A stretch of 64,000 nt of DNA from Lepidostoma basale (lineage: Eukaryota > Arthropoda > Insecta > Trichoptera > Lepidostomatidae): positions 744,001 through 808,000 of the forward strand of contig JAHDVF020001336.1 of NCBI GenBank assembly GCA_022606425.2, read 5' to 3'. Below the pieces are notes generated by a model that was not told the origin of the DNA, did not search any database, and was given only the letters and a program-made list of their open reading frames with translations. This document shows, piece by piece, positions 54,940 to 64,000 of the stretch. Position 1 is the first letter of the stretch, and each line of letters begins with the position of its first letter. The translations under genes were made by a program, and so were the position numbers.

Positions 54940-57900
54940 CTAAAACAGTTAAAACTTGCAAATTAGAGTAAGTAATGAAGTCGTATCCATCAGGCTAAAC
55001 TTGTCTTCAACAAAAAATCAAAAATATTCGAGTCCAATAACATAGACCTAAACCTCCGAAAACAACTTATAAAAACATTGGTGTGGAGTGTTTTACTGTA
55101 CGGCTGCGAGACTTGGTGCCTGGGCGAAAGAGAATGCAAAAGGCTGGAGGCATTTGAGATGTGGACCTACCGACGATTTTTTTTTTTTTTTTACGTATAC
55201 AACAGGTTGCTTGAACCCAATTACAGTATACATTTTTTTTTTAAGCTGATATATTGATTCTCGTGACATGTGACAGGTAGCCAATCTATCGTCATTTTTA
55301 TTGTCACGTGAATACTACGCCAGACCAAAGACAATGTGACAATCACACTGCCATCGCCGGGAATCGAACCCAGAACCTTCGGAATGGGAATCAGAGCTCT
55401 TACCACTCTGCCACGAAGGTCGTCGAATTGCTCATGTTTCATGGAGGGACCACGTTACAAATGAGGAGGTTCTCAGCAGAGTTGAAGATAATAGGCACAT
55501 GTTTAACACCATAGCGAAGAGGTGCGCGAGACGGATTGGTCATGTGCTACGACACAAATGTTTCCTGCATGATTTATTGAAGGGAATAGTCGAGGGATCG
55601 ATTGGCAGAGGACAACCTCGCCAGGAGCACCTAGACCAGATTTGCCGAGATATTGGCTGCACCTCTTATGCGGAGTTGAAAAGAATTGCCGAGGACTGAG
55701 CGGAGTGGAAGAGGAGATGCGTCGCCTTGCTGCAGACCAATCATTAGATTGAGACCGGAGAAGAGAGAATGAAGATATAGATTATTGGGATTATTGAAGT
55801 ACAGGCTGCCCTCGACTTTCGCACAATTCGCTATTTCTCACATTTTTCTGCTCGATAAAATATCGCTCGTGTGTCGCACACTTGTGTCTCATGTGCAGTT
55901 GCACTCATCTCCGTTTGTACGTTTGAAACAAGTTCAGACTTGCTTTGCAGTACGGACTGACACTACGCGTTTTACCGGTTTATCTGTTTATATACAATAT
56001 ATACATGTTAATATTTCGCTGTTACACATTTAGATGAGTGAGAAATGAAAAAACTGCAGCGTTAATACAAACAATAAAAAATCAAGGACTCATAAATTTC
56101 ATAAGATGGAAATAATTAGACGTTCTGAGAGGGGCGAATCTTTTCTAGAATCGGCCGTTTATGTGACATTAACCGGTCTATGATATGTTCGATTTATAAA
56201 AACAAGAGTAAAATAAAGGAGTACGTTCAAAATTGTGGAAATATATTTTCAAAAATTGTTTCCAAAAGATGCAGCATGTTATATAAATCTCTATCAGGAA
56301 AATAAAAAAAGGGTATTCAACAATCTTTAGACAAATTCGTAAAGAAGATTTATAAGACTTAATTTTGTGTTTTTTTTACAATACTTCTACTTTCGCACAC
56401 ATTTTCAGGATCAATTAAGTGCGAAAGTCGAGGGCCGCCTGTAATAATTTAAGGCTGATCATTTCAAAGATGTCAAGTATAAAAACATATGTTTTATCCC
56501 AATTGGTGTTAAACAAGGCCAATAACTGTGCAAGTGATTGAGTGTAGTTCAAACATCACCCCAAAGATGGCGTTACAATAAACAGTTTTTTTCTAAAAAT
56601 AAAATCAAACACATTTTCACTTAATATAAACCAATTTATGTGTTCTGTGTAAGTTTTTTCTCTTTTTTCAAATCAAATCAGTTTATTAACTCAATAGACA
56701 TTACAAACAGGAAAATGTTTAAGGCATCTATTAAGTACAGGTAAAATATCATAAAAATACAACAAAGTACCAGGAACGCATTAGAGATGGTTCGACATTA
56801 GGAAGACAAGATACTTTCTAAAGTCAATAGTATTTGCCCCTGAACGTACTTTCACTAACATGAAAGACGTCGATCTCCGAGGAGACCGCGTTCAGCAGAC
56901 TAATTTTTCCCACCGGTGTCACCAGAGGCAGATTGGTTCTGGCGGCCGGTAGGTAAAACAATCTGTGCTGTCGCTGTCGGAGATATCTATCGGGGACAAA
57001 AAGACCAACATCCTCCAGTACGGCCGAGTTCTCGAAGTATCCCCTAATTAATCTGAAGAAATGGGTTATTAGATGTCCATCTCTTCGAAGCTGTAAAGAA
57101 TTGGTTCCGAGCATTCCCAGAAGAAATGCCGTGGGATAGAGCCACGGATAGCTACCATACTCCCTCATGTAGAGATACCTCAGAAATTTTTTCTGAACCC
57201 TCTCCAGCATAACGGAATATCTCGCCTCGTGAGGACTCCATATCACAGAACCACTCTCGAGCCTGCTCCGAACCAATGCGTTGTATAGGACTCTGAGCAC
57301 ATTGGGATCCCTGAAAACTCTTCCGGTCCGGACGATGAACCCCAACATCCTCAGTGCAATGCCACAAATCCTCTCGATATGTGCACGAAAAGTCAGCCTA
57401 CTCTCATAGATGATTCCGAGATCCTTCATCGTAGATACATGTGCCAGTTGCTGGTTGTTCATTGTGTATCTATGATATACAGTTCTCAATGCTCTAGTAA
57501 ATGATAGCATAACGCATTTGGAGACATTGAATTGCATTTGATTACTGTGACTCCAGTTAACAATATTATTGATGTTCGACTGGAGGCGAAGACAGTCTTC
57601 AGGATTTTTAATTTCCTTTTTGTTTGTTTTATACTTAAACCACTTAGCACCTTTGTAATAACCAGCCTTCAATACTTGACTCATAATAAGAAAACAATTT
57701 ATGGGTAAGGCAGTGGATTGGTGCAGTCTATAAAACTTATAAGCTGCATCGGACCATTGGTTAAAATATAATACTTTTCATATCCTAAAGTAATTAATTG
57801 TTGGATATTGTTGAATGGTGGAGGTGTGTTGGTTTGGGTCTGATATTTGGACCCGACTACTCACGTAGGGAGTGGTGTGGAGGGCTCGGGAGTGGCCATG

Positions 57901-60900
57901 GACAGGAGTTGAGGTCATGGGTGGAGACTGAGGGACGGTGACAGGGAGTTGCCTTGGGTGGGAGTCGGTTGGTCCTGGGTATAGAACTGAGTGTGTCGAG
58001 AGTAGCCATGGGCTTGGGCTGGTGGTCTTGGATGGATACCGGTATGGCAATGGTAGTATACCTATACATATACTCGTAAAAGTAAAAGTAAAAATATTTA
58101 GTTATTTTTACTTACAATATTCATTGTTGGCAATGTTGTATAAGGGAAACGCTGATAAAATTGCAGAGAGAGGACCCTTCAAACTCATGTAGATCGCTGA
58201 TAACAGTGGAGAGGCAGTTTCTTGATATATGAAGAGTAAGTGACCAAAGAAAATTATGGCCAGAAGGCCTGGTCCCACCATTTGAACAGCCAATATATTA
58301 TACTGAAACAAGTTAAGATAAACAAACTGGTGGTCAAAGGGTTTTTCAACGGGCGCTCAAACTTTGACAGCGTATAGCGGCCATTTTGGTTAAGCGATAG
58401 CTGTCAAATTTGACAAGAATACTTATTTCGTCTTGACATTTTACCATTGAACGCTACATGCTTCAACAACGTGTTGAAATTGTTAAAATTTATTATCAAA
58501 ATCCGAGGCTCTGTTCGTCAATTTATGGCATTCATGGCCGTCCTGCAGAGTCCACAATACGCCATTTAATGCATAAATTTAAGGCTCTTGTGGCTTAAAC
58601 TGGATGATATGGATACCAACAACATATGGTTTCAACAGGACGCACTACTTAGCACACAGCGCATGCCACGATGGACATTCTGCATGAGCGATTCAAAATG
58701 GAGCATCCCTTTTGAAAGTTTATGTTTGTCCAAATACTTTTTATTTTTATTTCAAATTATTTAGGATGTTTTTTTTAGAGGTTTGGTTTTTAAACTGGCA
58801 ACATTGTTTCTACAGACTTTCAATTTGACAGTTGACAGTTGATTTGTAGTCAGTACGTTTTGCCATTTCACCATGAATAGACTGACGTCAGAACAGCGCT
58901 TGCAAATTGTGCAGATTTTTTTTTAAATCATGGTTTGGTTCGCCAAACTTATCGTGCACTACGTCCATTTTATGGTCGACATAATCGTCCATCCGAGCAA
59001 GTTATTCCGAAGACCATGGATCGTTTTCACACCACGTACACTCTAGTGGATAATACGCATCCACAAAGAGGACAATTGTCGAAATTTGGACTTCACAATT
59101 GCGCTTCATTCGAGCTAGCCATAGCGCTCATATGCCCGAAATCATATTTAAACAATAATGGCATAAAATTATCTATTAAATAAAGCCAATATCATAGACA
59201 TTAACCTTATTTTAATGTGTTTCTTTTTCATTTGAATATGTATTGTATACCTCTAAAAAACACCCTATATGTCTACAATAACATATTAACATGACACTTC
59301 ATCAAAAATAAATATTTATCAAAGATTCTTTTAAATGGAAGAAAAAGTTCTAATATTTTTTTCTCCAATTATAATTATATAATAAAAAATACATATGTAT
59401 ATACATGTGGGAAGCATGTTTACAAGAGATGGAAAAATGGAGAAAGATATCGGAAGAAGGATTGCAGCTGGAAACAAAATAAATGGTGCAGTCAAAGTCA
59501 TTACCGCAAATAGTAATATATCGACTGAAGCAAAGATGGCAGTGCACAATGGAGTTCTATTCCGACCTATATGTATGGAAGTGAAGCTTGGAGTTGGCAG
59601 AGAATGATGAAAATAGGATAAATGCCGTAGAGGTCAATTAGGTCACTAAGAAGAATGTAAGGTATGTAAGGTTGATGAGAGGAATGTAAGGTTGATGAAT
59701 GCGTGATAAATAAAATCAAGAAAGGGTCACTAAGATGGAACGAATGGATGAGGGAAGAATGGTTAAAAAGATATTTACAAGTAGTGTGAATGGAAAACGA
59801 AGTTGAGGAAGGCCAAGGAAGACATGACATGACCAAATTAATCAATTACTAAAAGACAGCCATGTTCGAAGTAGGAACAATCGATGAGCATGCATGTCAC
59901 GATGTGTGAATGTAGAAGAGGCATGAGAGTTATGTCAGGATAGAACAATGTGGTGATCCATCCTCTCCGCCTACCCCTAAGGAGAAACGGCGTGATGGTT
60001 AGTTAGTTTATTAGATGTGTTTACATGTATAATATAATAAATTACATACACTCTTCGCTTCCATACAACCCTTATGTATGAAAGCGAAGCATGGAACTGG
60101 CAGAAGAAGGATGAGAGCAGAATAAATGCGGTAGAGATGAGGTCCCTAAGACGTATGTGTGGTAGAACGATGTACAACAGAATCTCAAATGCTGATATTA
60201 GGAAGGAATGTAGAGCGAAATAAGGTATTATGAACAAAATTATGAAAGGTTCGATGCGTTGGTTCGGACATATGGAGCGCATGGGTGAAGAAAGAATGGT
60301 TAAAAAAGTATACGTTAACAATGCAGATGGAGTAAGGAGTCAAGGTAAACTGAGGAAAACATGGCATGACCAAATTAATCAAATATTAAAAGTTGGTCAT
60401 GTAAGAAACCGGAAGAATCGACGTGCGTGTATGACTCGATGTATGAATGTGGAGGAAGCTAGAGAGGTGTGCCAGGATAGAGTAGTGTGGCGGTCCATTC
60501 TCTCTGCCTACCCCTGCGGAGAAACGGCGTGATGGTTTGTTGTTGTTGTTGTATATAATAAATTATCATAAAAATATTTTATTTGACACTTTTTGTAGAA
60601 ATTTGATAAATCAATTTTCGTACCCAAAAGGTTTAGTGTATTATAATAAAAATTAAAACATATTTACCTTACTCTTTAAAAAGCTGATATGTTTCTTATG
60701 AGTTTTGTATTGAATGTATCCAAGAATGATTCCAACCATAGCTGCTCCCAAATTTCCCTGGTATTTAATATACGTTTTCATGAATGTGACATTATCTTGA
60801 AAAATATTTCTGAAGTTTCTGTAAATTATTAAAATTGTATAAAATTCAAACCTGGTTATAGAAAATCAACCCATAGAACAGGTCAGGACCTTCAAGTATC

Positions 60901-62158
60901 TAGGCATAGACCTGGTGGGGGGAGCTGATCTGCGGGAAGGAATACAAGCCCAAGTAAACAAAGCAGCTGCAATCTCTGGGGCTCTAAAATCCACAATATG
61001 GAAAAACAAAGACTTGGCCATTAAGAGTAAGATGAGAATCTATAAAGCATGCGTAAGACCAATAATAACATATGGCGTCGAAGCAAGGGCAGACAGAGTA
61101 AGGAACAAACAAGTTTTGAGGACTTCCGAAATGAAGACACTGAGGGATCGCGTGAGGAACACCAGAATAAGAGAGATATGTGAGGTTGAGGATATTATAA
61201 GATGGAGCAGACAGCGAAAATGGGACTGGTACGGTCATGTTCAAAGAATGGACACCACCAGACTCCCCTTTGTTGCATTGCATAATCAACCTCATGGGAT
61301 TCGTCCTTGTGGAATACCTCCTAAAAGATGGAAGGACAGCTGGGAATCTACCTCACAGGAGGAACAACACTCTGGAGAACAGACCACATAGGTCTACAAT
61401 AAGGAAGAAGAAGAAAATTTAAACATTGCTGTATAGGAGAAACACAATTCTTATTTTTGTGTCGCGACAGACCCTGACAATCAAGTTTCTCAGCAGCACA
61501 AAATACATCTATACTTGTTCATTCATTCATATTTTAGATCAACGACAATTGTCTTATTCTAGTTCGATGGTGACTCAACATTATTAAGGCACAACACAAC
61601 AAACCATACATTTGTTTAGGCAGAGATAATGGACCTCCACACTACTCTATCCAGTGGCGGTACTCCCATAGAAGCCCAGAAGCCCGGCTTGCGTAATAAA
61701 TTTTGAATCAAACCCCCCAAATCTAAGTAATCATGCCCCCGCATAAACCAACAAACCACCAAGTCACCTTCCAACAAGTAGTAAAAAACAATGTTTTGTT
61801 TGATGATTACATTTAATAATGCCTAAGAAGGGCGAAACATGTCATTCCATCTAAAATACATTTGATTTTTTTAATATGGAGTGTATGATATGGAGTATAT
61901 ATAATAAAACTCCTAGAAGACAGACGTTTTCATTAATATTAAGTATTCTGTAATATTGTATACCTGTATACAAGTACTTACTCTGGTTTGACTATTATTA
62001 CGGGTGGAATGGAATGAATGTACGATATAACTCCTGGCAACACCACCCCAACAAATAACATTCCTCCAAATATCAGTTTGGTAAATCTTGGATACTTGCA
62101 GACAGCCATTAGAATCACCAGTCCCGTGCAATACAGTTGCATATCTACAGCCAAGAAC
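54797..62158 (-). CDS. NRF-6-like membrane acyltransferase, partial
   Basis: Four minus-strand exons in transcript order: 62158-61982, 60818-60668, 58302-58116, 54939-54797; phases 2/1, 0 and 1/2 agree at every joint, giving about 219 residues. They encode FLAVDMQLYCTGLVILMAVC, then GAAMVGIILGYIQYKTHKKH, then NILAVQMVGPGLLAIIFFGH and SAIYMSLKGPLSAILSAF, then KITYSVYLIHVLVQMLLFS. The order and motifs (AVDMQ, YLIH) are those of the nose-resistant-to-fluoxetine group of acyltransferase-3 multi-pass proteins, best known from C. elegans nrf-6, where they act in uptake or transport of lipids and drugs. The N-terminal NRF domain and first helices lie right of the window. The last coding exon, expected left of 54797, was not found. 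Reading through the final donor would add SIMNYYY and a stop. Confidence 0.85.
55020..55770 (+). mobile_element. LINE family D copy split by a SINE
   Basis: 55040-55166 encodes [20 protein letters not shown] and [12 protein letters not shown]; 55433-55770 continues IAHVSWRDHVTNEEVL to YAELKRIAED. Removing the SINE at 55167-55432 rejoins the frame. Confidence 0.85.
55167..55432 (-). mobile_element. tRNA-derived SINE
   Basis: A T run (tail complement) at left, then the SINE body, B box complement ggaatcgaaccc and head complement gccacgaaggtcgtc at right. Full length. Confidence 0.9.
55802..56441 (+). mobile_element. 640-bp pogo/Tigger-like element
   Basis: CAGGCTGCCCTCGACTTTCG left, CAGGCGGCCCTCGACTTTCG reversed right, TA at both sides. 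An inner stretch with stops reads IGRLCDINRSMICSIYKNKS, like a CENP-B-type helix-turn-helix. Confidence 0.82.
56668..57690 (-). mobile_element. Jockey-like LINE 3' half with open frame
   Basis: A 286-codon minus-strand frame (57684-56824): CLRLQSNINNIVNWSHSNQM, FNVSKCVMLSFTRAL, TMKDLGIIYESRLTFRAHIE, SRLESGSVIWSPHEARYSVM and [20 protein letters not shown]. This is the thumb and C-terminal region downstream of the RT catalytic box. The 3' UTR runs to about 56668. Confidence 0.85.
57691..58080. other. Intronic low-complexity DNA
   Basis: GGT/GTGG-rich stretch (57815-58040) in an intron of the NRF-6-like gene. Open frames here have no recognisable domain. Confidence 0.35.
58116..58302 (-). CDS. 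NRF-6-like exon, two helices
   Basis: 62 residues plus one base: YNILAVQMVGPGLLAIIFFG to AFPLYNIANNEY. Acceptor ttgtttcag, donor T|gtaagt. Confidence 0.87.
58325..58715 (+). mobile_element. Tc1/mariner-superfamily fragment, copy 2
   Basis: IERYMLQQRVEIVKIYYQNP and GRPAESTIRHLMHKFKAL, then after a deletion LDDMDTNNIWFQQDA and HATMDIL, the second catalytic-Asp region. Collinear with 44400-44690 at its 5' part. Confidence 0.75.
58762..59267 (+). mobile_element. 506-bp non-autonomous DDE transposon
   Basis: Ends TAGGATGTTTTTTTTAGAGG and reversed TAGGGTGTTTTTTAGAGGTA. From 58873 it reads MNRLTSEQRLQIVQIFF, stop, then LVRQTYRALRPFYGRHNRPS, the HTH start of a known transposase group, joined to the C-terminal CPKSYLNNNGIKLSIK by deletion of the core. 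Confidence 0.8.
59395..60008 (+). mobile_element. LINE family A degraded copy
   Basis: GSMFTRDGKMEKDIGRRIAA and [20 protein letters not shown], then frame-shifted C-terminus and a GTTA-type tail. Confidence 0.8.
60060..60550 (+). mobile_element. LINE family A copy, GTT-tail subtype
   Basis: [38 protein letters not shown] and SILSAYPCGETA with stop, then gatggtttgttgttgttgtt. The upstream coding part has one stop. Confidence 0.82.
60668..60818 (-). CDS. NRF-6-like exon, middle helix
   Basis: A completes Glu, then NFRNIFQDNVTFMKTYIKYQ and GNLGAAMVGIILGYIQY. Acceptor atttacag, donor AAG|gtaaat. The phase of the next exon favours this donor over one 6 nt earlier. Confidence 0.85.
60865..61420 (+). 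mobile_element. LINE family B copy, best preserved
   Basis: 158-codon frame: [80 protein letters not shown] and PPKRWKDSWESTSQEEQ, then a GAA-repeat tail. It sits in the first NRF-6-like intron visible here. Confidence 0.82.
61598..61655 (-). mobile_element. Very short LINE family A 3' end
   Basis: caacaaaccatacatttgtt then ggcagagataatggacctcc, the 3' terminus only. Confidence 0.5.
61982..62158 (-). CDS. NRF-6-like exon, AVDMQ segment
   Basis: Starts with G completing a split codon (Trp in the family), then FLAVDMQLYCTGLVILMAVC and a second helix GGMLFVGVVLPGVISYIHSI. Acceptor ttgttgcag, donor GA|gtaagt. Confidence 0.88.
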
Positions 62159-62479
62159 CTGCAACAAAACTATTTGATTTAAAGTAAAGTTTTTTTCCAA
62201 ATATGTTAAGAGTATTTCAATAATTGATACTACGTACAAAAATGTGTTGTGATGTTATTCAAAAAGTTATTCAAATGTGAATCCACAACACAAAGTGATG
62301 CAGAATATAGAAGAAATTCTTAGTGCGAGTGTCGCATCAAATGCCAAAATGTATAAAAAATTTACAGTTAGAAACAAATTATTTTAGTTTTGTTCTAAAA
62401 GAGAGAATAAAGTTACTTAAAACTAACTAATTAATTATGTTATTTATTGTTTCGGCATTCACTTGTGGTAGGACATGAT

Positions 62480-62704
62480 TAAATTGTAAATGAAACACTT
62501 GTTTTTCACCACATGAGTTTTATATTTTACACGACTAGTTTCGAAAGCTACAGATGCTTCCATCTACAGGTTTAAATATAAACGTTATAAATAAATATAA
62601 GTTTATATTTAAACCTGTAGATGGAAGCATCTGTAGCTTCCGAAACTAGTCGTGTAAAATATAAAACTCATGTGGTGAAAAACAAGTGTTTCATTTACAA
62701 TTTA
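62480..62704. repeat. Long inverted repeat (hairpin), 104-bp arms
   Basis: 62480-62583 and 62601-62704 are reverse complements with essentially one mismatch (cgaaagctac versus cggaagctac); loop 17 nt. Includes ttttcaccacatgagttt and its complement. No frame. Confidence 0.93.
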
Positions 62705-62822
62705 ACTAACTAATTACTAACCATCACCCCCTTTCCGGAGGGGAAGGCAGAGAGGATGGACGCCCACACCGTTTTGTCCTGATATAACTCTTGCGCCTTG
62801 TCTACCTGTATATTCACACATC
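62705..62822 (-). mobile_element. LINE family A 3' end
   Basis: taactaattactaaccatca then cggaggggaaggcagagagg, tail and 3' coding complement. Interrupted by the next insertion. Confidence 0.7.
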
Positions 62823-62835
62823 GTAACATTCAAGT

Positions 62836-63678
62836 CTACCTGTATATTCCTTGTCTACCTGTATATTCACAAATCGCTGACAGCAGAGAAAATTTGCAAG
62901 TCTTAGTGTCAAGGATGTATGAAGCATGCAAAAAGAGTGACCTGGTGATGAATGTGTCTAAATTTAAAGTGATGGTTTTCGAGAAAGAAGAATGTACGAC
63001 GATTTGGGGCGAGAAATTGGAGCAAGTTACCAAATTTACGTATCTGTGAAGCATGTTTACAAAAAACGGAAAAATAGAGAAAGCCATCGAAAGAAGGGTT
63101 GGTGCTGGGAATAAAATAAATGGCGCACTCAAAGTCATTACTGCAAATTTAAATATATCCACAGAACCAAAAATGGCAGTACACAACGGAGTTCTAGTGC
63201 CAACCCTCATGTATGGAAGTGAAGCTTGGAGCTGGCAAAAGAAGGATGAAAGCAGGATAAACGCCGTAGAAATGAGATCACTAAGAAGAATGTGCGGGAA
63301 AACGTTGTGTGATAGAATACCGAACGATGAAATAAGAGAGAAATGTAAGGCAGATGACTGCATCATGGATAAAATTAAAAAATCCTTTAGATGGTTTGGA
63401 CATATGGAACGAATGGTTGAGAGAAGAATGGTTAAAAAGTTGTACACAAGCAACGTGAGTGGAAAAAGAAGCCGAGGACGACCGAGGAAAACATGGCATG
63501 ACCAAATTAATCAATTACTAAAAGGCGGCCACATTCAAAGTCGGAATAATCGACGTGCGTGCATGGTAAGATGTATGAATGTAGGGGAAGCCCGAGAGGT
63601 ATGCCAGGACAGAGCATTGTGGCGATCCATCCTCTCTACCTACCCCTCCGGAGAAATGGCGTGATGGTTAGATAGTTA
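62836..63678 (+). mobile_element. LINE family A, longest open copy
   Basis: Flanked by a 13-bp duplication (gtaacattcaagt at 62823-62835 and 63679-63691). Encodes LQVLVSRMYEACKKSDLVMN (just past the RT catalytic box) and, after one stop, a 203-codon frame from [20 protein letters not shown] to LSTYPSGEMA with GTTA-type tail. The 5' end is truncated. Confidence 0.88.
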
Positions 63679-63692
63679 GTAACATTCAAGTA

Positions 63693-63820
63693 CAGTGGAA
63701 CGTCGTTTATCCGGACTATTTGGGACCGGAGGTGTTCCGGATGCCGATTTTTCCAGATAATCAAACAAGTGCTAATTATTTTAGCAAAACAGGATGTAAA
63801 TCGATTTTTTTTCCTCGGCT
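63693..63820. mobile_element. Truncated pogo-type MITE
   Basis: CAGTGGAACGTCGTTTATCC and inner gaggtgttccggatgccgat match the family at 37212-37484. The right end is cut off by a SINE tail. Confidence 0.65.
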
Positions 63821-64000
63821 CATTTATTATTATTATTATTATTATTTTGTTGAATCGCTCTATACATCATGACAGCATGAGCCAAATCGATGTAAAGGGT
63901 ATTATAGCTATCATAGTGATTCTTGTGACATGTGGTAGGTACTTATCTAATCTATCGTCATTTTATTTCCACGTGAATTCTACACCAGACCAAAGACAGT
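63820..64000 (-). mobile_element. tRNA-derived SINE, TAA-tail subtype, cut by window end
   Basis: (TTA)n tail complement, gttgaatcgctctatacatc, then the shared body (attctacaccagaccaaaga). The tRNA-like head lies past the window. Confidence 0.85.

Noticed and set aside
57778..58050. Pro/Ser/Thr-rich minus-strand frame as a gene
   Set aside because: Simple-sequence GGT/GTGG translation inside an NRF-6-like intron, no conserved motif.

Overview
The window is AT-rich, repeat-dense eukaryotic DNA. Split protein-coding genes with GT-AG introns, mariner, piggyBac and pogo-type DNA transposons, several LINE families and tRNA-derived SINEs point to an arthropod, most likely an insect. The order cannot be fixed from sequence alone. 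No prokaryotic genes, CRISPR arrays or rRNA genes were seen.

Three host genes can be reconstructed exon by exon. (1) Eps15 (+ strand, 645-43936, 17 coding exons, 979 codons) is the endocytic adaptor: three EH domains, a coiled-coil middle, eleven DPF motifs and a C-terminal ubiquitin-interacting region. Every exon-exon phase closes. (2) Inside the 12.2-kb ninth intron of Eps15, on the opposite strand, lies a complete 8-exon gene (23232 down to 12973, 475 codons). It encodes a secreted-then-anchored FAM187-like immunoglobulin protein: signal peptide, Ig domain, WSPWS module, second Ig domain, one membrane helix. (3) On the right, four exons of an NRF-6-like multi-pass membrane acyltransferase (- strand, 62158 down to 54797) are present. 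Its 5' part lies beyond the window and its last coding exon was not found.

Everything else is mostly transposable elements. The dominant family (here LINE family A) is a non-LTR retrotransposon, RTE-like by its short tandem 3' tails, with about 25 truncated copies on both strands. Other LINE groups (B-H, including a jockey-like one) appear as 3' fragments. DNA transposons include one intact mariner (25190-26511, 353-codon transposase with a D,D34D triad) inserted in a LINE A reverse transcriptase, decayed mariner fragments, two non-autonomous piggyBac-like copies, a pogo/Tigger-like element and several TIR-bearing MITEs. A tRNA-derived SINE occurs at about nine loci.

Layout: 1-640 upstream flank; 645-11935 Eps15 exons 1-9 (EH domains); 11936-24176 giant intron with the antisense FAM187-like gene; 24177-31954 Eps15 exons 10-16; 31955-43144 a repeat-filled intron; 43145-43936 the last Eps15 exon; 43937-54700 AT-rich 3' flank with a long hairpin at 47102-47366; 54797-62158 NRF-6-like exons among repeats; 62159-64000 repeats with a second long hairpin at 62480-62704. 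Nothing in the sequence links the three genes functionally beyond their position.
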